From NCBI GenBank assembly GCA_023150475.1, contig JAKLKU010000008.1, positions 1 through 64,000 on the forward strand: DNA of 64,000 nt. Direction: 5' to 3'. The notes under the pieces were generated by a model. It did not search any database. It saw only the letters and a list, made by a program, of their open reading frames with translations, and was not told the origin of the DNA. Below, piece after piece: positions 7,670 through 16,663 of this stretch. The position numbers and the translations under genes were made by a program. The stretch's first letter is position 1. Every line of letters starts with the position of its first letter. This DNA comes from Planctomycetota bacterium. GTDB taxonomy: Bacteria; Planctomycetota; UBA1135; GCA-002686595.

Positions 7670-8545
7670 CTACGCGCCGCTCTTCGCCTTGCGTCCGCCG
7701 GGCGGAGGCGTGAAGCCCTTGGGCGGCGGGGCGACCAGTTCGAGCGGGCGGCCGTCGACGGGATGGGGGAGTTCCAGCGTCCACGCGTGCAGACCGAGCC
7801 GGTCGCCCGGCGTGCCGTAGCGCGGATCGCCGACGATCGGGGTTCCGAGCCAAGCGAAGTGCGCGCGGATCTGGTGGCGCCGGCCCGTTTCGAGCTCGAC
7901 CTCGACGAGCGAGCGCTCGCCGCGCGTGTCGAGCGTCGTGTACCGAGTGCGCGCCGGTTTCGCGTCCCGACCACGGCCGACGCGGACGAAGAGCGCGCGG
8001 TCTTCGATCAGGGGCTGGTCGATCACGCCTCGCGGCGGTTCCGGCCGACCCTGCACCAGCGCGAGGTAGTGCTTGCGCGCGACGTCCCAGTCGTGCTGCA
8101 CACGTTCCTGGATCTCCTTCGAACGTGCGAAGAGGAGCACGCCGGACGTCTCGCGGTCGATGCGGTGCACGGGCCACAGCTTGGCCGGCTCGCGCGGCGT
8201 CGAAAGGTGGCGCCGCACGAGGGCGAGCGCCGTGCGCTCGGTCTCGCGGTCGGTCGCGACCGCGAGCAAGCCGGCGGGTTTGTCGATCGCGACCAAGTGC
8301 TCGTCGACGAACAGCACTTCGATGCCGAGCGGCGGCGCGGCTTCCGACGGCTCGGCCGCGCGGTCGCCGACCTCGACGACGTCGCCGGGCGCCACCCATG
8401 CGTTGGTGAGCACGGGTTTGCCACCGACGCGCACGCAACCGGCTCGAATGCGCTGTTCGAGCGTGGTGCGCTTCCAACCCGGCAACGCGCCGCGGAGGAA
8501 CGCGAGCAGACGCGAGGGTTCGGCGACGATCAGGCGTTCGCCCAT
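7670..8545 (-). CDS. RluA family pseudouridine synthase
   Basis: The 291-residue protein has an N-terminal S4 RNA-binding domain (about residues 25-62, including RIRAGCVRVGGKPV) followed by the RluA catalytic domain. The active-site block HRIDRETSG at 127-135 supplies the catalytic Asp130. Downstream, RRHQIRAHFAWLGTPIVGD matches the second conserved family motif. It isomerises uridine to pseudouridine in rRNA or tRNA; the target position cannot be assigned. The ATG at 8545 is preferred, with an ATG nine codons upstream possible. The frame remains open far upstream as an antisense shadow of the TamB-like gene. Confidence 0.93.
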   Translation of the reverse strand: MGERLIVAEPSRLLAFLRGALPGWKRTTLEQRIRAGCVRVGGKPVLTNAWVAPGDVVEVGDRAAEPSEAAPPLGIEVLFVDEHLVAIDKPAGLLAVATDRETERTALALVRRHLSTPREPAKLWPVHRIDRETSGVLLFARSKEIQERVQHDWDVARKHYLALVQGRPEPPRGVIDQPLIEDRALFVRVGRGRDAKPARTRYTTLDTRGERSLVEVELETGRRHQIRAHFAWLGTPIVGDPRYGTPGDRLGLHAWTLELPHPVDGRPLELVAPPPKGFTPPPGGRKAKSGA

Positions 8546-8620
8546 CGCGCGGAGCGTAACGCCTTCGCGCATTGAACGCGCGAGCCGCGTCCATACCATG
8601 GGCCGCGGGACGAGCTCTTG

Positions 8621-9691
8621 ATGGCCTCGAAACGGCAACGGCGTTCGATCAGCTCCGGCGTCGGGCAGAGCCCGGGCGCTTTGCGCATCCCGTCCGACGC
8701 GCTGCCGACCAAGATCGCTTGGACGCGCTTCGACGAGCGCGACTTCGAACGCAAGGAAGAGGTGTCGGTCGACGAACTCGCGAAGCTCGTCGAGCTTCCG
8801 GGCAAGCACTGGGTCGACGTCGTCGGGTTCGGCACCGAGCGGGTGCTCGAGCGACTGCGCGCAGTGTTCCAGATCCCGTGGCTCGGGCTCGCCGACATCG
8901 TCAACGTGCCGCAGCGGCCGCGCCTCGAAGTCCACCGCGAAGGAACGCTGATCATCCTGCAAGTGCCGCGACCCGGCGCCGGCGTCGACCTCGACCAAGT
9001 TTCGTTCTTCGCCGTCGGCCGGTTGGTGATCTCGTTCCGCGAGCACGACGACGACATGTTCCGCCAGCCGCTCGCCCGCGCGAAGGACCGCACGAGTCGC
9101 CTGCGCGTCAACGGGCCCGACTACTTGCTCTACCGCCTGATCGACTCGGCGGTCGACCTCTACTTCCCGCAGATCGATCGGCTCGCCGATCATCTCGACG
9201 GCATCGAGAGCGACTCGGTCGAGAAGCCGTCGTCTCGGCCGTTGCGCGACCTCTACCGCATCCGCCGCGAGCTCGGGATCCTGCTGCGCGCCGCGCTGCC
9301 GTCGCGCGACGTGCTCGCGAGCTGCGACCGCGAGTGCACGAGCTACATCCAGCCGGAGACGCGACCGTTCATGCGCGACGTGCAGGATCACCTCGCGCAG
9401 ATCGTCGAGCTCGCGGAACACCACCGCGCCGCCGCGGTCGACATCCAAGAGTTGATCGTCGCGAACCTCGACTTGCGGATGAACCAGGTGATGAAGGTGC
9501 TGACCGCCGTCACGGTCGTCTTCATCCCGTTGTCGTTCGTCACCGGCATCTACGGCATGAACTTCGAGCGCATGCCGGAGCTCGCGTGGCCGTTCGGCTA
9601 TCCGCTGCTGCTCGGACTGCTCGCCGGCGTCGGTTTGACGATCTACTGGCGCTTGCGGCGCGCCGGTTGGTTCCGTTTGGACGACTCCTGA
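8621..9691 (+). CDS. corA: Magnesium/cobalt transporter CorA
   Basis: The 356-residue protein ends with the CorA hallmark: a TM1 that terminates in the YGMN selectivity motif at residues 311-314, followed by FERMPEL in the loop and TM2 at about 328-347, then a basic tail. The long N-terminal cytosolic funnel carries the helical region with the RADxQ-like VDIQELIVANLDLRMNQVM stretch before TM1. CorA forms homopentameric channels for Mg2+ and Co2+ uptake in the inner membrane. The ATG at 8621 is preceded by an in-frame TTG and lies divergent from the pseudouridine synthase gene, with starts 75 bases apart. Confidence 0.95.
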   Translation: MASKRQRRSISSGVGQSPGALRIPSDALPTKIAWTRFDERDFERKEEVSVDELAKLVELPGKHWVDVVGFGTERVLERLRAVFQIPWLGLADIVNVPQRPRLEVHREGTLIILQVPRPGAGVDLDQVSFFAVGRLVISFREHDDDMFRQPLARAKDRTSRLRVNGPDYLLYRLIDSAVDLYFPQIDRLADHLDGIESDSVEKPSSRPLRDLYRIRRELGILLRAALPSRDVLASCDRECTSYIQPETRPFMRDVQDHLAQIVELAEHHRAAAVDIQELIVANLDLRMNQVMKVLTAVTVVFIPLSFVTGIYGMNFERMPELAWPFGYPLLLGLLAGVGLTIYWRLRRAGWFRLDDS

Positions 9692-9720
9692 GGTCCCGCG
9701 CCTCGGGCGAAGCGGGGACC
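9692..9720 (+). terminator. Hairpin immediately after corA stop
   Basis: GGTCCC (9692-9697) pairs with GGGACC (9715-9720), extended by two further G-C pairs across a single bulged G, with a 12-base loop. It starts directly after the corA TGA and lies 20 bases before the TamB-like ATG. There is no T-tract, so termination or transcript end-protection is a guess. Confidence 0.35.
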
Positions 9721-9739
9721 GGGACCGAAATTGGACGCC

Positions 9740-12700
9740 ATGGCGGCCGGAGGGGGGACGAAGAAGCGCAAGCGCTGGCCGTGGCTCGCGCTCGGCGGCC
9801 TCGGCTGCGTCGTCGCGGCGTACGCGCTGCGCTCGAGCGTGATCGCCCCGTGGCTCGTCGGGCGGATCGCGGCGAAGTTGCGCGACGAACGCGGCCTCGA
9901 CCTGAAGGTCGGCGCGGTCGGCGGTGATTGGCTGACGCGCCTCGAGCTCCGCGACGTCGAGCTCTCGGCCTCCGACGGCTCGCTCGCGGCGAAGTGCGGT
10001 GCAATCGACGCGCGCTACTCGCTCCTCGACGTGTTCTCCGGCGGCTGGACGCGGATCGAGCACGTGCGCGCGAGCGGCATCGACGTACGCTACGACGCAC
10101 CGCGCCGCGCGCCGCGGACGACGCCGTCCGCCAAAGCGACGTTCGCTTGGCCCGAACGTCTCCCGGCGTGCACGCTCGCCGACGCTCGGCTCGACCTGAC
10201 GTTCACGACGGGGTGCACCGTCGCGCTCGACGGACTCGAACTCGAGAGCCCCGACGGCGCGAGTTTCACGCTGCGCGCCGCGCGCGGTTCGTACGTGTCG
10301 CCGGAAACGGCGTTCCCCGCGGCGCGCGTCGCGGCGGCCGGTCGGTTCACGTCCGGAGCCGTCACGTTGTCGGAGCTCGCGTTCGACGACGAAGCAGCGC
10401 TGCGCCGCGCGTCGGTCGACCTCTCGGCGCTCGCCGAGAAGCGCATCGCGTGGGACGTCGGCTGCGGTTTCGCGTGGGGCACGCTCGAGAGCCGTGGCAC
10501 GCTCGATCACGAGCGCCTCTCCGCGTCGTTCGCGCTGGATGGAGCGGACGGCGCGAAACTCCGCTCGCTCTACCCGCCGCTCGCGCGTCGCGAGTGGTCG
10601 GGGACGCTCGACGCGGAAGGGCGGCTCGACGCGCGGCTCGCGCGCGGCGGCGAGTTCGAGCTCGCGGTGCGCGGCAAGGCGCGCGGCGGCGACGTGCTCG
10701 GCGAGCCGTTCGACACGCTCGCGACCGAGCTCGTGCTCGATCGACGGCGCATCGGCATCTCGCGGCTCGACGTGCAACGCGGCGCGGATCGGCTCGTCGC
10801 GCACGATCTCGTCGTGCCGTTCGCCGATCCTCTCGGCGGCTTGCGCGGGCGGCTCGAACTCGACGCGGGCGACGTGCCGGCGCTCGTCGGCGAACCCGAG
10901 CTCGCGCGCGACGTGCCGCAGCACCGCGTGCACCTCGCGGCGCTCGCGACCGAATCCGGCGTCGACTTGGAAGAGGGCCGCGTGACGACCGAGAGCGGCG
11001 TGCTCGAAGTCGACGCGGGTCACGTCACGTTCGGCGCGACCCGCGAGAATTGGCTTTCCGAAGCTCGTGTCGAGCTCTCCGGCCGCGCGGACTTCCCCGA
11101 CCTCGCGGAACTCGGCGGCGCGTTCGGCCGCGACGGTTGGTGCGGCAGCGTCAGCGGCAAGGTCGAGCTGAGCGGCGGCCTCGCCGCGCTCGTCGGCGCG
11201 CTCGACCTGCGCGGCGAGAACGTCGAGATCGAAGGACGAGCGTTCGGAGACGTCGAAATCGTCGCGCACGTCGATCGTGAGCGTCTCGTCGTGTCGCGCG
11301 CTCGCGCGAACGGCGCCTGGGGCGAGTTCGAGCTCTCCGGCGAGTTCGATCACCGCGAGCGGCGGTTGCAGGGCGTGCTGCTCGACGCGCGGCTCGCGTG
11401 GCCCGTGCCGTGGGCACCGTCGCTCTCGGTCGCTGGCGACGTCGAAGTGCAGGCGCGGGCGGACGGCGAACTCGCGTCGCCGCGCGTCGATTTCGGTTTC
11501 GCGGCGCGAGAACTCGAGCTCGGCGGCCGCACGCTCGAGTCGCTCGACGCGCGCGGCGTGTGGCAAGGCAAGACGGTGCGTTTCGATCACTTGGTCGCGC
11601 GCTCGCACGGCCTCGAAGCGGTCGCGACCGGCGAGTTCTCCTCGCTCGATTGGCGTCCGCCGTATCTCGCGGTGATCGAGAGTCTGCACGCCGAGCGCGA
11701 CGGTCGTTCGCTCGATCTCCTGGCGCCGGTCGACCTGCGCATCGACACGGGTTCGGTCGATTTCGACCACGCCCATCTCGCAGGCGACGCCGGGCGCTGG
11801 ATCGCGTCGTGCCACTGGTCGCCCGCGCAAGTCGCCGTCGCCGTCGAGCTCGTCGAGCTCTCTCCGCTCGGCCTGCTCGATCCCTGGTTGCCGGAAGGAG
11901 TCGCACTCGACTCGCTGCACGGCAAGTTCGAGCTGCTGCGCGACGCGGCGAGCACCACGGCGGCGTTCGACCTCGCCGCGGATCGTGTGCGACTCCACGA
12001 GCACGGTCGGACGTACTCCGCGGCCGTGCGCGGGCTGTTCGACGACACGACGTTGACGTTGGAACGCTGCGAGCTCGCGGAAGGCGAGCGTCGGGTGCTC
12101 TCGCTCTCCGGCACTGCGCCGTTCGATCCGTTCGGTGCGACGCCGTTCGTCGCGGGCGAACTCGCGCTCGAGCTGCAGCTCGCGATCCAACACTTCGAGG
12201 AGCTCCCGCGCGCGTGGCGGCCACCCGGCGGCGAACCTCGCGGTCAGCTCGCGGCGAGGCTCTCCCTCGGCGGCACTTGGAGGGAACCGAGCGGACGGCT
12301 CGCGCTCGAAGCGTGCGCGCTCGAACTCGACGGCACGCAAGCGCTCGTCGGCCGACGGATCGGGCCGTGCGACGTCGAGCTCGAGCTCGCGTTCGACCGC
12401 GACGTGCGCATCGAGCGGTTGTTCGTCGAGGATCTCGGCCGGGCGCGCGTGCGACTCGCCGGTGCGCTCGGCATCGCTCCGCGCCCGCTCGCTTGGCTCG
12501 AGGACGGGCTGCCGCTCGCGGACGACGTCGCGCTCGATCTCGTCGCGACGCTCGACGTCGACGACCTCTCGTTCGCGCGGCGGATCGCGCCGGAGCTCGG
12601 CCGCGTCGGCGGCCGCGTGTACGCCGAGCTCGGTTTCGGCGCGTCGCTCGCGCAGCCGACGTGGTCGGGTTCGTTGCAGCTCGCCGACGGCGAGATCCGT

Positions 12701-13771
12701 TTCGAGAACGAGTTGCCGCGGCTCGCCAACCTCGCGGCCGACGTGCGCTTCGCCGGTTACGTCGCCGAGGTGCGCCAACTCTCCGGCACGCTCGGTTCGG
12801 GCCCGTTCCAAGCGAAGGGCCGCGTCGAACTCGCCGACGATTCGCCGCGCTTCGAGCTCGAGGTCCACGGACAGGAGATCCTGCTCGCGCGCGCGGACGA
12901 CCTCCGTCTGCGCGCCGACGCGGACTTGACGGTGGTCGGACCGCTCGAACGTCTGCGCGTCGGCGGCGAACTGCGTTTGCGCGACGGTCGTTACACGAAG
13001 AACTTCGAACTGCTCGACCGCCTCGGCGGCGGCAGCGGTCGTTCGCGAGCGGTGCGGCAGCGCGGTTTTTCGTTGCCGACGGTCTCGCGTGGACCGTTCG
13101 CGCGCGCCGAGTTCCTGGTCGACGTGCGTTCGGAGGAGCCGCTGCGCATCGACAACAACGTGCTGCGCGCGAGTCTCCGCCCGAGCTTGCGTCTGCGCGG
13201 CACCGGCGCCGCGCCGACGCTCGCCGGCGCCGTCTTCGTCGAACAGGCGCGCATCGGCTTGCCGTCGGGCACGTTGCGCATCGACGGCGGCACGATCACG
13301 CTGCCCGACCAAGTGCCGATCGTGCCGAAGCTCGAGTTGCGCGGCGAAGCGCGCGTCGCGGGCTACGACGTCGTCGCGTCGCTCGACGGTGCGTACGACG
13401 AACCGATCGTGCTGTCCTCGTCGCCACCGCTCTCGCAATCCGATCTCGTCGTGTTGCTGCTGACCGGTCGGCCTCCCGCGGACACGTTCGCGGCGACCAG
13501 CGAGCGGGCGGCGCAGACCGTCGCCGTCTATCTCGGCCAGGACGTGCTCTCGCGCTGGTTCGGTGGCGAGAAGGACGGCGAGACGTTGGTGGAACGCATC
13601 GAATGGCTGCAAGGCCAAGAGCTCACGAAGAGCGGCGGCCAGACGACGCAGGTCAGCCTGCGTTTGAGCCGGGACGACGGCGGCGCGCGCCGCGTCGTCT
13701 ACTTGCGCGGCGAGAAGGACGTCTACGACCGCGTCAACTTCGGCGTCAAGCTGCTGTTCCGGTTCCCATGA
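9740..13771 (+). CDS. TamB-like translocation/assembly protein (DUF490)
   Basis: The product is 1343 residues from the ATG at 9740. An N-terminal signal anchor (WPWLALGGLGCVVAAYALR) is followed by a very long region of alternating short beta strands, as in AsmA/TamB proteins that form a periplasmic beta-taco groove. The C-terminus carries the DUF490 block, with SSSPPLSQSDLVVLLLTGRP around residue 1230, ending VNFGVKLLFRFP. TamB bridges inner and outer membranes and is linked to outer-membrane protein assembly and anterograde lipid transport. Its stop overlaps the open frame of an Omp85/TamA-like gene, the expected partner. Length is similar to E. coli TamB (1259). Confidence 0.88.
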   Translation: MAAGGGTKKRKRWPWLALGGLGCVVAAYALRSSVIAPWLVGRIAAKLRDERGLDLKVGAVGGDWLTRLELRDVELSASDGSLAAKCGAIDARYSLLDVFSGGWTRIEHVRASGIDVRYDAPRRAPRTTPSAKATFAWPERLPACTLADARLDLTFTTGCTVALDGLELESPDGASFTLRAARGSYVSPETAFPAARVAAAGRFTSGAVTLSELAFDDEAALRRASVDLSALAEKRIAWDVGCGFAWGTLESRGTLDHERLSASFALDGADGAKLRSLYPPLARREWSGTLDAEGRLDARLARGGEFELAVRGKARGGDVLGEPFDTLATELVLDRRRIGISRLDVQRGADRLVAHDLVVPFADPLGGLRGRLELDAGDVPALVGEPELARDVPQHRVHLAALATESGVDLEEGRVTTESGVLEVDAGHVTFGATRENWLSEARVELSGRADFPDLAELGGAFGRDGWCGSVSGKVELSGGLAALVGALDLRGENVEIEGRAFGDVEIVAHVDRERLVVSRARANGAWGEFELSGEFDHRERRLQGVLLDARLAWPVPWAPSLSVAGDVEVQARADGELASPRVDFGFAARELELGGRTLESLDARGVWQGKTVRFDHLVARSHGLEAVATGEFSSLDWRPPYLAVIESLHAERDGRSLDLLAPVDLRIDTGSVDFDHAHLAGDAGRWIASCHWSPAQVAVAVELVELSPLGLLDPWLPEGVALDSLHGKFELLRDAASTTAAFDLAADRVRLHEHGRTYSAAVRGLFDDTTLTLERCELAEGERRVLSLSGTAPFDPFGATPFVAGELALELQLAIQHFEELPRAWRPPGGEPRGQLAARLSLGGTWREPSGRLALEACALELDGTQALVGRRIGPCDVELELAFDRDVRIERLFVEDLGRARVRLAGALGIAPRPLAWLEDGLPLADDVALDLVATLDVDDLSFARRIAPELGRVGGRVYAELGFGASLAQPTWSGSLQLADGEIRFENELPRLANLAADVRFAGYVAEVRQLSGTLGSGPFQAKGRVELADDSPRFELEVHGQEILLARADDLRLRADADLTVVGPLERLRVGGELRLRDGRYTKNFELLDRLGGGSGRSRAVRQRGFSLPTVSRGPFARAEFLVDVRSEEPLRIDNNVLRASLRPSLRLRGTGAAPTLAGAVFVEQARIGLPSGTLRIDGGTITLPDQVPIVPKLELRGEARVAGYDVVASLDGAYDEPIVLSSSPPLSQSDLVVLLLTGRPPADTFAATSERAAQTVAVYLGQDVLSRWFGGEKDGETLVERIEWLQGQELTKSGGQTTQVSLRLSRDDGGARRVVYLRGEKDVYDRVNFGVKLLFRFP

Positions 13772-13863
13772 AGCTCCGCGCCGCCCGCCGTTCACAGTGG
13801 CTGCGCGCCGATTCACCCGGCGTTCGCGCCGGTTCACTCGTCGCGCGAGGCGTGGCCGTTCGC

Positions 13864-15915
13864 ATGCGCGCCGAGACCTGCGTGGCGTGGCTCGCCGGCG
13901 TGCTGCTCGTGTGGCTCTCCGCGTGCACCGCGCCGCGTTCCGAGCTCGGTGCGCCGGTGCAAGTCGCGAAACGCGGCGGCGTGCGGCTCGAGTTCGACGG
14001 AGCGCTCGCGCACTCGGCCGAACGGCTCGCCACGGTGATCACCGACGACTTGGAGCGGCTCGAAAGCGCTCCGAACCGGCGCGCGGTGCTCGACGACGCT
14101 GCGTTCGCGCTGCAGCGGTTCTACCGCCGCGCGGGTTTCGCCGACGCCGAAGTGGAGTTCGAGGAGCTCGATCGGGAGAACGCACGTTTCGTGGTCCGCG
14201 AAGGGCCACGCGTGCTCGTCGACGCGTTCGAGTTCCCCGGCGCGAGCGAGTTCGCCGCCGCCGAACTCGCCGAGCTCTACGAAGGCCCCGAGGTCGGCGA
14301 CCGGCGTGCGCTCGTGTCGGGCGCCGTGTCCGACCTCGCGCGGGGGATCGAGCTGCGCTACGTCGCGCGCGGCTTCGCGCGAGTCGAAGTCGGCGAGCCG
14401 CGGATCGAACGTGAACTCGGCGCCGCGTTGGCGCGCGTCGTGATCGACGTGCGCGAGGGCCGAGTGTTCCGTTTCGGGGCCGTCGCGTGGACGGGCGAGC
14501 TCAGCGACTTCGCCGCCGAACTCGACGGTCTCCGGTCGCTCGCGGAGCGCCGACGCGGCGCGATCTTCACGCAACCGACGCTCGGAGCGCTCTGCACCGA
14601 CGCCGCGGAGCTCTTCACCGAACGGGGGCATCCGGAAGCTCGCGTGCGACCGGAGCGCGAAACGTTCGGCGACGACGGCGAAGTCGCGCTCGAGCTCGCG
14701 GTCGAGCCCGGTCCGCACGTCGTGATCGCGGCGATCGACGTGCGTGGCCTCGAGCGCGTCGAACGGTCGCTCGTGCTCTCGCGGGTGCGTTTTCGCGAAG
14801 GCCGCGAGTGGCGCGCGAGCGACCAACGCGACTCGCTGCGCGATCTCTACCGCACCGGGCTCTTCGCGGCGGTCGAACTCGACCTCGAAGGCACCGGCGG
14901 CGCACGGACGCTGGTCGTGCGCGTGCGCGAGACGCAGTCGCGCGAGTTCTACGTCGAGCCCGGCTACGGTTCCTACGAGCGCTTGCGCCTCGGCCTTGGT
15001 TGGCGTGACCGCAACTGGTTCGGCACCGGCCGCGCACTGAAGCTCGAAGGCAGTCTCGCGGAGCTCGCGCAACGCGCGTCCGCGTCGCTCGTCGATCAAC
15101 ACTTGTTCGAGAGCGACGTCGAAGGCGCGTTGACGCTCTTCGGCGGCCAGCGCATCGAACCGTCGTTCACGTCGGCCGACTACGGCGGATCGTTGACGTT
15201 CACGCGCCAGTTCGGCCGCCACTGGCGCGGCATCGTCGTCTACCAGTTCCGCCGTTCCGGCGTGTCCGACGTCGACGCGGACGTCACGACCTCGGACCTC
15301 GTGCAGGACGTCGACATCGGCTCGGTGACGGTCACGCCGAGCTTCGACGACCGCGACCAGTACTTCGTGCCGACGCGCGGTCGTTTCGCGCAAGTGTCGG
15401 TCGAGTACGCGTCCGGCGCGACGGGTTCGCAGCTCGACTTCGTGCGCACTCGCTGGAACGCGAGCCAGTTCTTCGCCCTCGGCGAGAAGAGCGTGCTCGG
15501 CGCTTCGTGGCGCGGCGGCGTCATCGCGCCGTTGCCCGGCACCGACACGATCCCGTTGCAGGAGCGCTTCTTCAACGGCGGCGAGAACACGGTCCGCGCG
15601 TTCCGGGAGAACGAGCTCGGCCCGACCGACGCCGACGGCGAGCCGCTCGGCGGCGAGGGCTTCAACGTCTTCTCGTTCGAGCTCAGGCGCGAGCTCCTGG
15701 GCAACCTCGACGGCGCGCTCTTCTGGGACGTCGGCGACGTCGTGTCGCGGGCGGACGAGTTCCTGGCTCTCGACGATCTGCGCCACGGGCCCGGCGTCGG
15801 CCTGCGCTACCGCCTGCCGGTCGGCCCGGTCCGTCTCGACCTTGGGCACAACCTGGACCCGCGCGACGGCGAGAGCCGCTGGGTGCTGCACCTCTCGGTC
15901 GGGATGTCGTTCTGA
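13864..15915 (+). CDS. Omp85/TamA-like outer-membrane protein with lipobox
   Basis: The C-terminal half of this 683-residue protein is an Omp85 beta barrel, with YGSYERLRLGLGWRDRNWFG, the RFFNGGENTVRAFRENELG lid-lock (VRGF-like) motif and a terminal strand ending in Phe. About four POTRA-like beta-alpha-alpha-beta-beta modules precede it. The frame is open to an ATG at 13768 overlapping the tamB stop as ATGA. The ATG at 13864 is preferred, because it places a 20-residue signal with lipobox LSAC (Cys21) at the N-terminus. A lipid-anchored Omp85 would be unusual. It probably works with the preceding TamB-like protein. Confidence 0.85.
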   Translation: MRAETCVAWLAGVLLVWLSACTAPRSELGAPVQVAKRGGVRLEFDGALAHSAERLATVITDDLERLESAPNRRAVLDDAAFALQRFYRRAGFADAEVEFEELDRENARFVVREGPRVLVDAFEFPGASEFAAAELAELYEGPEVGDRRALVSGAVSDLARGIELRYVARGFARVEVGEPRIERELGAALARVVIDVREGRVFRFGAVAWTGELSDFAAELDGLRSLAERRRGAIFTQPTLGALCTDAAELFTERGHPEARVRPERETFGDDGEVALELAVEPGPHVVIAAIDVRGLERVERSLVLSRVRFREGREWRASDQRDSLRDLYRTGLFAAVELDLEGTGGARTLVVRVRETQSREFYVEPGYGSYERLRLGLGWRDRNWFGTGRALKLEGSLAELAQRASASLVDQHLFESDVEGALTLFGGQRIEPSFTSADYGGSLTFTRQFGRHWRGIVVYQFRRSGVSDVDADVTTSDLVQDVDIGSVTVTPSFDDRDQYFVPTRGRFAQVSVEYASGATGSQLDFVRTRWNASQFFALGEKSVLGASWRGGVIAPLPGTDTIPLQERFFNGGENTVRAFRENELGPTDADGEPLGGEGFNVFSFELRRELLGNLDGALFWDVGDVVSRADEFLALDDLRHGPGVGLRYRLPVGPVRLDLGHNLDPRDGESRWVLHLSVGMSF

Positions 15916-15957
15916 CGTTCAAGTTCCGGCGCGATCGGGCCGACACCGCGGCGGCAC

Positions 15958-16533
15958 ATGGGCTCCTTCCTCCGCGCGTTCTACATCCTGATGTTCGCCG
16001 TTCCGGCGATGCTCTTGCTCGCCGGCGTGCCGGGTTCGAGCACGCGCGAGGAAGTGAAGGAAGAAGTGGTTTCGCGCGAGTCGACGCTCGTGCAGAACCT
16101 CTGGCGCGTCCCGAAGTACGGTTTCACGCTGCGCCTCCCGGAGAGCTGGGCGTGGATGTCGACGGGAAATCGCGAGAGCGTCAGCCTCGATCCCAATCGC
16201 CGTGATCGCGGCACGATCAATGCGATCTCGCTGCCCAACTTCTTCGGGAAGAGCCTCTTCCAACTCGAGCACGAGAACATGGAGGCGCTGCGCACGACGC
16301 CCGGCATCGAGTTCGACGAGAGCCGGCGCATCGTGCAGGACGGCGTCGACGTCCTGCGCTTCGACTATCACGGCCGCCAGCTCGGGCTCGACGTCGACAT
16401 GCGGTACGTCTGCTTCGTGTGGCTCGCGAACGGCCAGCAAGTGATCCTGACGGTGCAACTCGAAGCGTCGCGTTGGCCCGAACTCGGCCCCGCGCTCGAA
16501 GACGCGCTCGGCACGCTGCGCTTCGGCGTTTGA
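15958..16533 (+). CDS. Secreted or membrane-anchored protein of unknown function
   Basis: The 191-residue protein has an N-terminal hydrophobic segment (FYILMFAVPAMLLLAGV) and then a soluble domain beginning YGFTLRLPESWAWM. That opening and the alternating strands that follow, with FVWLANGQQVILTVQLEAS near the end, resemble the PsbP/DcrB-like fold seen in small exported proteins; this is only an impression from strand pattern. It follows the Omp85 gene by 42 bases on the same strand and may be co-transcribed with the envelope genes. No catalytic motif is visible. Confidence 0.7.
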   Translation: MGSFLRAFYILMFAVPAMLLLAGVPGSSTREEVKEEVVSRESTLVQNLWRVPKYGFTLRLPESWAWMSTGNRESVSLDPNRRDRGTINAISLPNFFGKSLFQLEHENMEALRTTPGIEFDESRRIVQDGVDVLRFDYHGRQLGLDVDMRYVCFVWLANGQQVILTVQLEASRWPELGPALEDALGTLRFGV

Positions 16534-16663
16534 CGGCGGACGCGCGCGGCGCGTCGGACGCGGTGCCGTCGCGTGCTTCGAGGCGAGATTCCGTCGCACC
16601 CGGGAACTTTCGACGGCGCTGCGGCGATCGGGGTGGTCCGCAAAGGCCCGACCGAGGAATCCC

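Noticed and set aside
7670..13837. A 2055-codon open frame on the minus strand
   Set aside because: Only its last 291 codons (from 8545) encode a recognisable protein, the pseudouridine synthase. The rest is Arg/Glu/Ala-rich antisense of the CorA and TamB-like genes and exists because the DNA is stop-poor.
11398..15915. A 1505-codon plus-strand frame
   Set aside because: It is a shifted frame of the TamB-like gene up to 13767; only the 3' part from 13864 is the real Omp85 gene.
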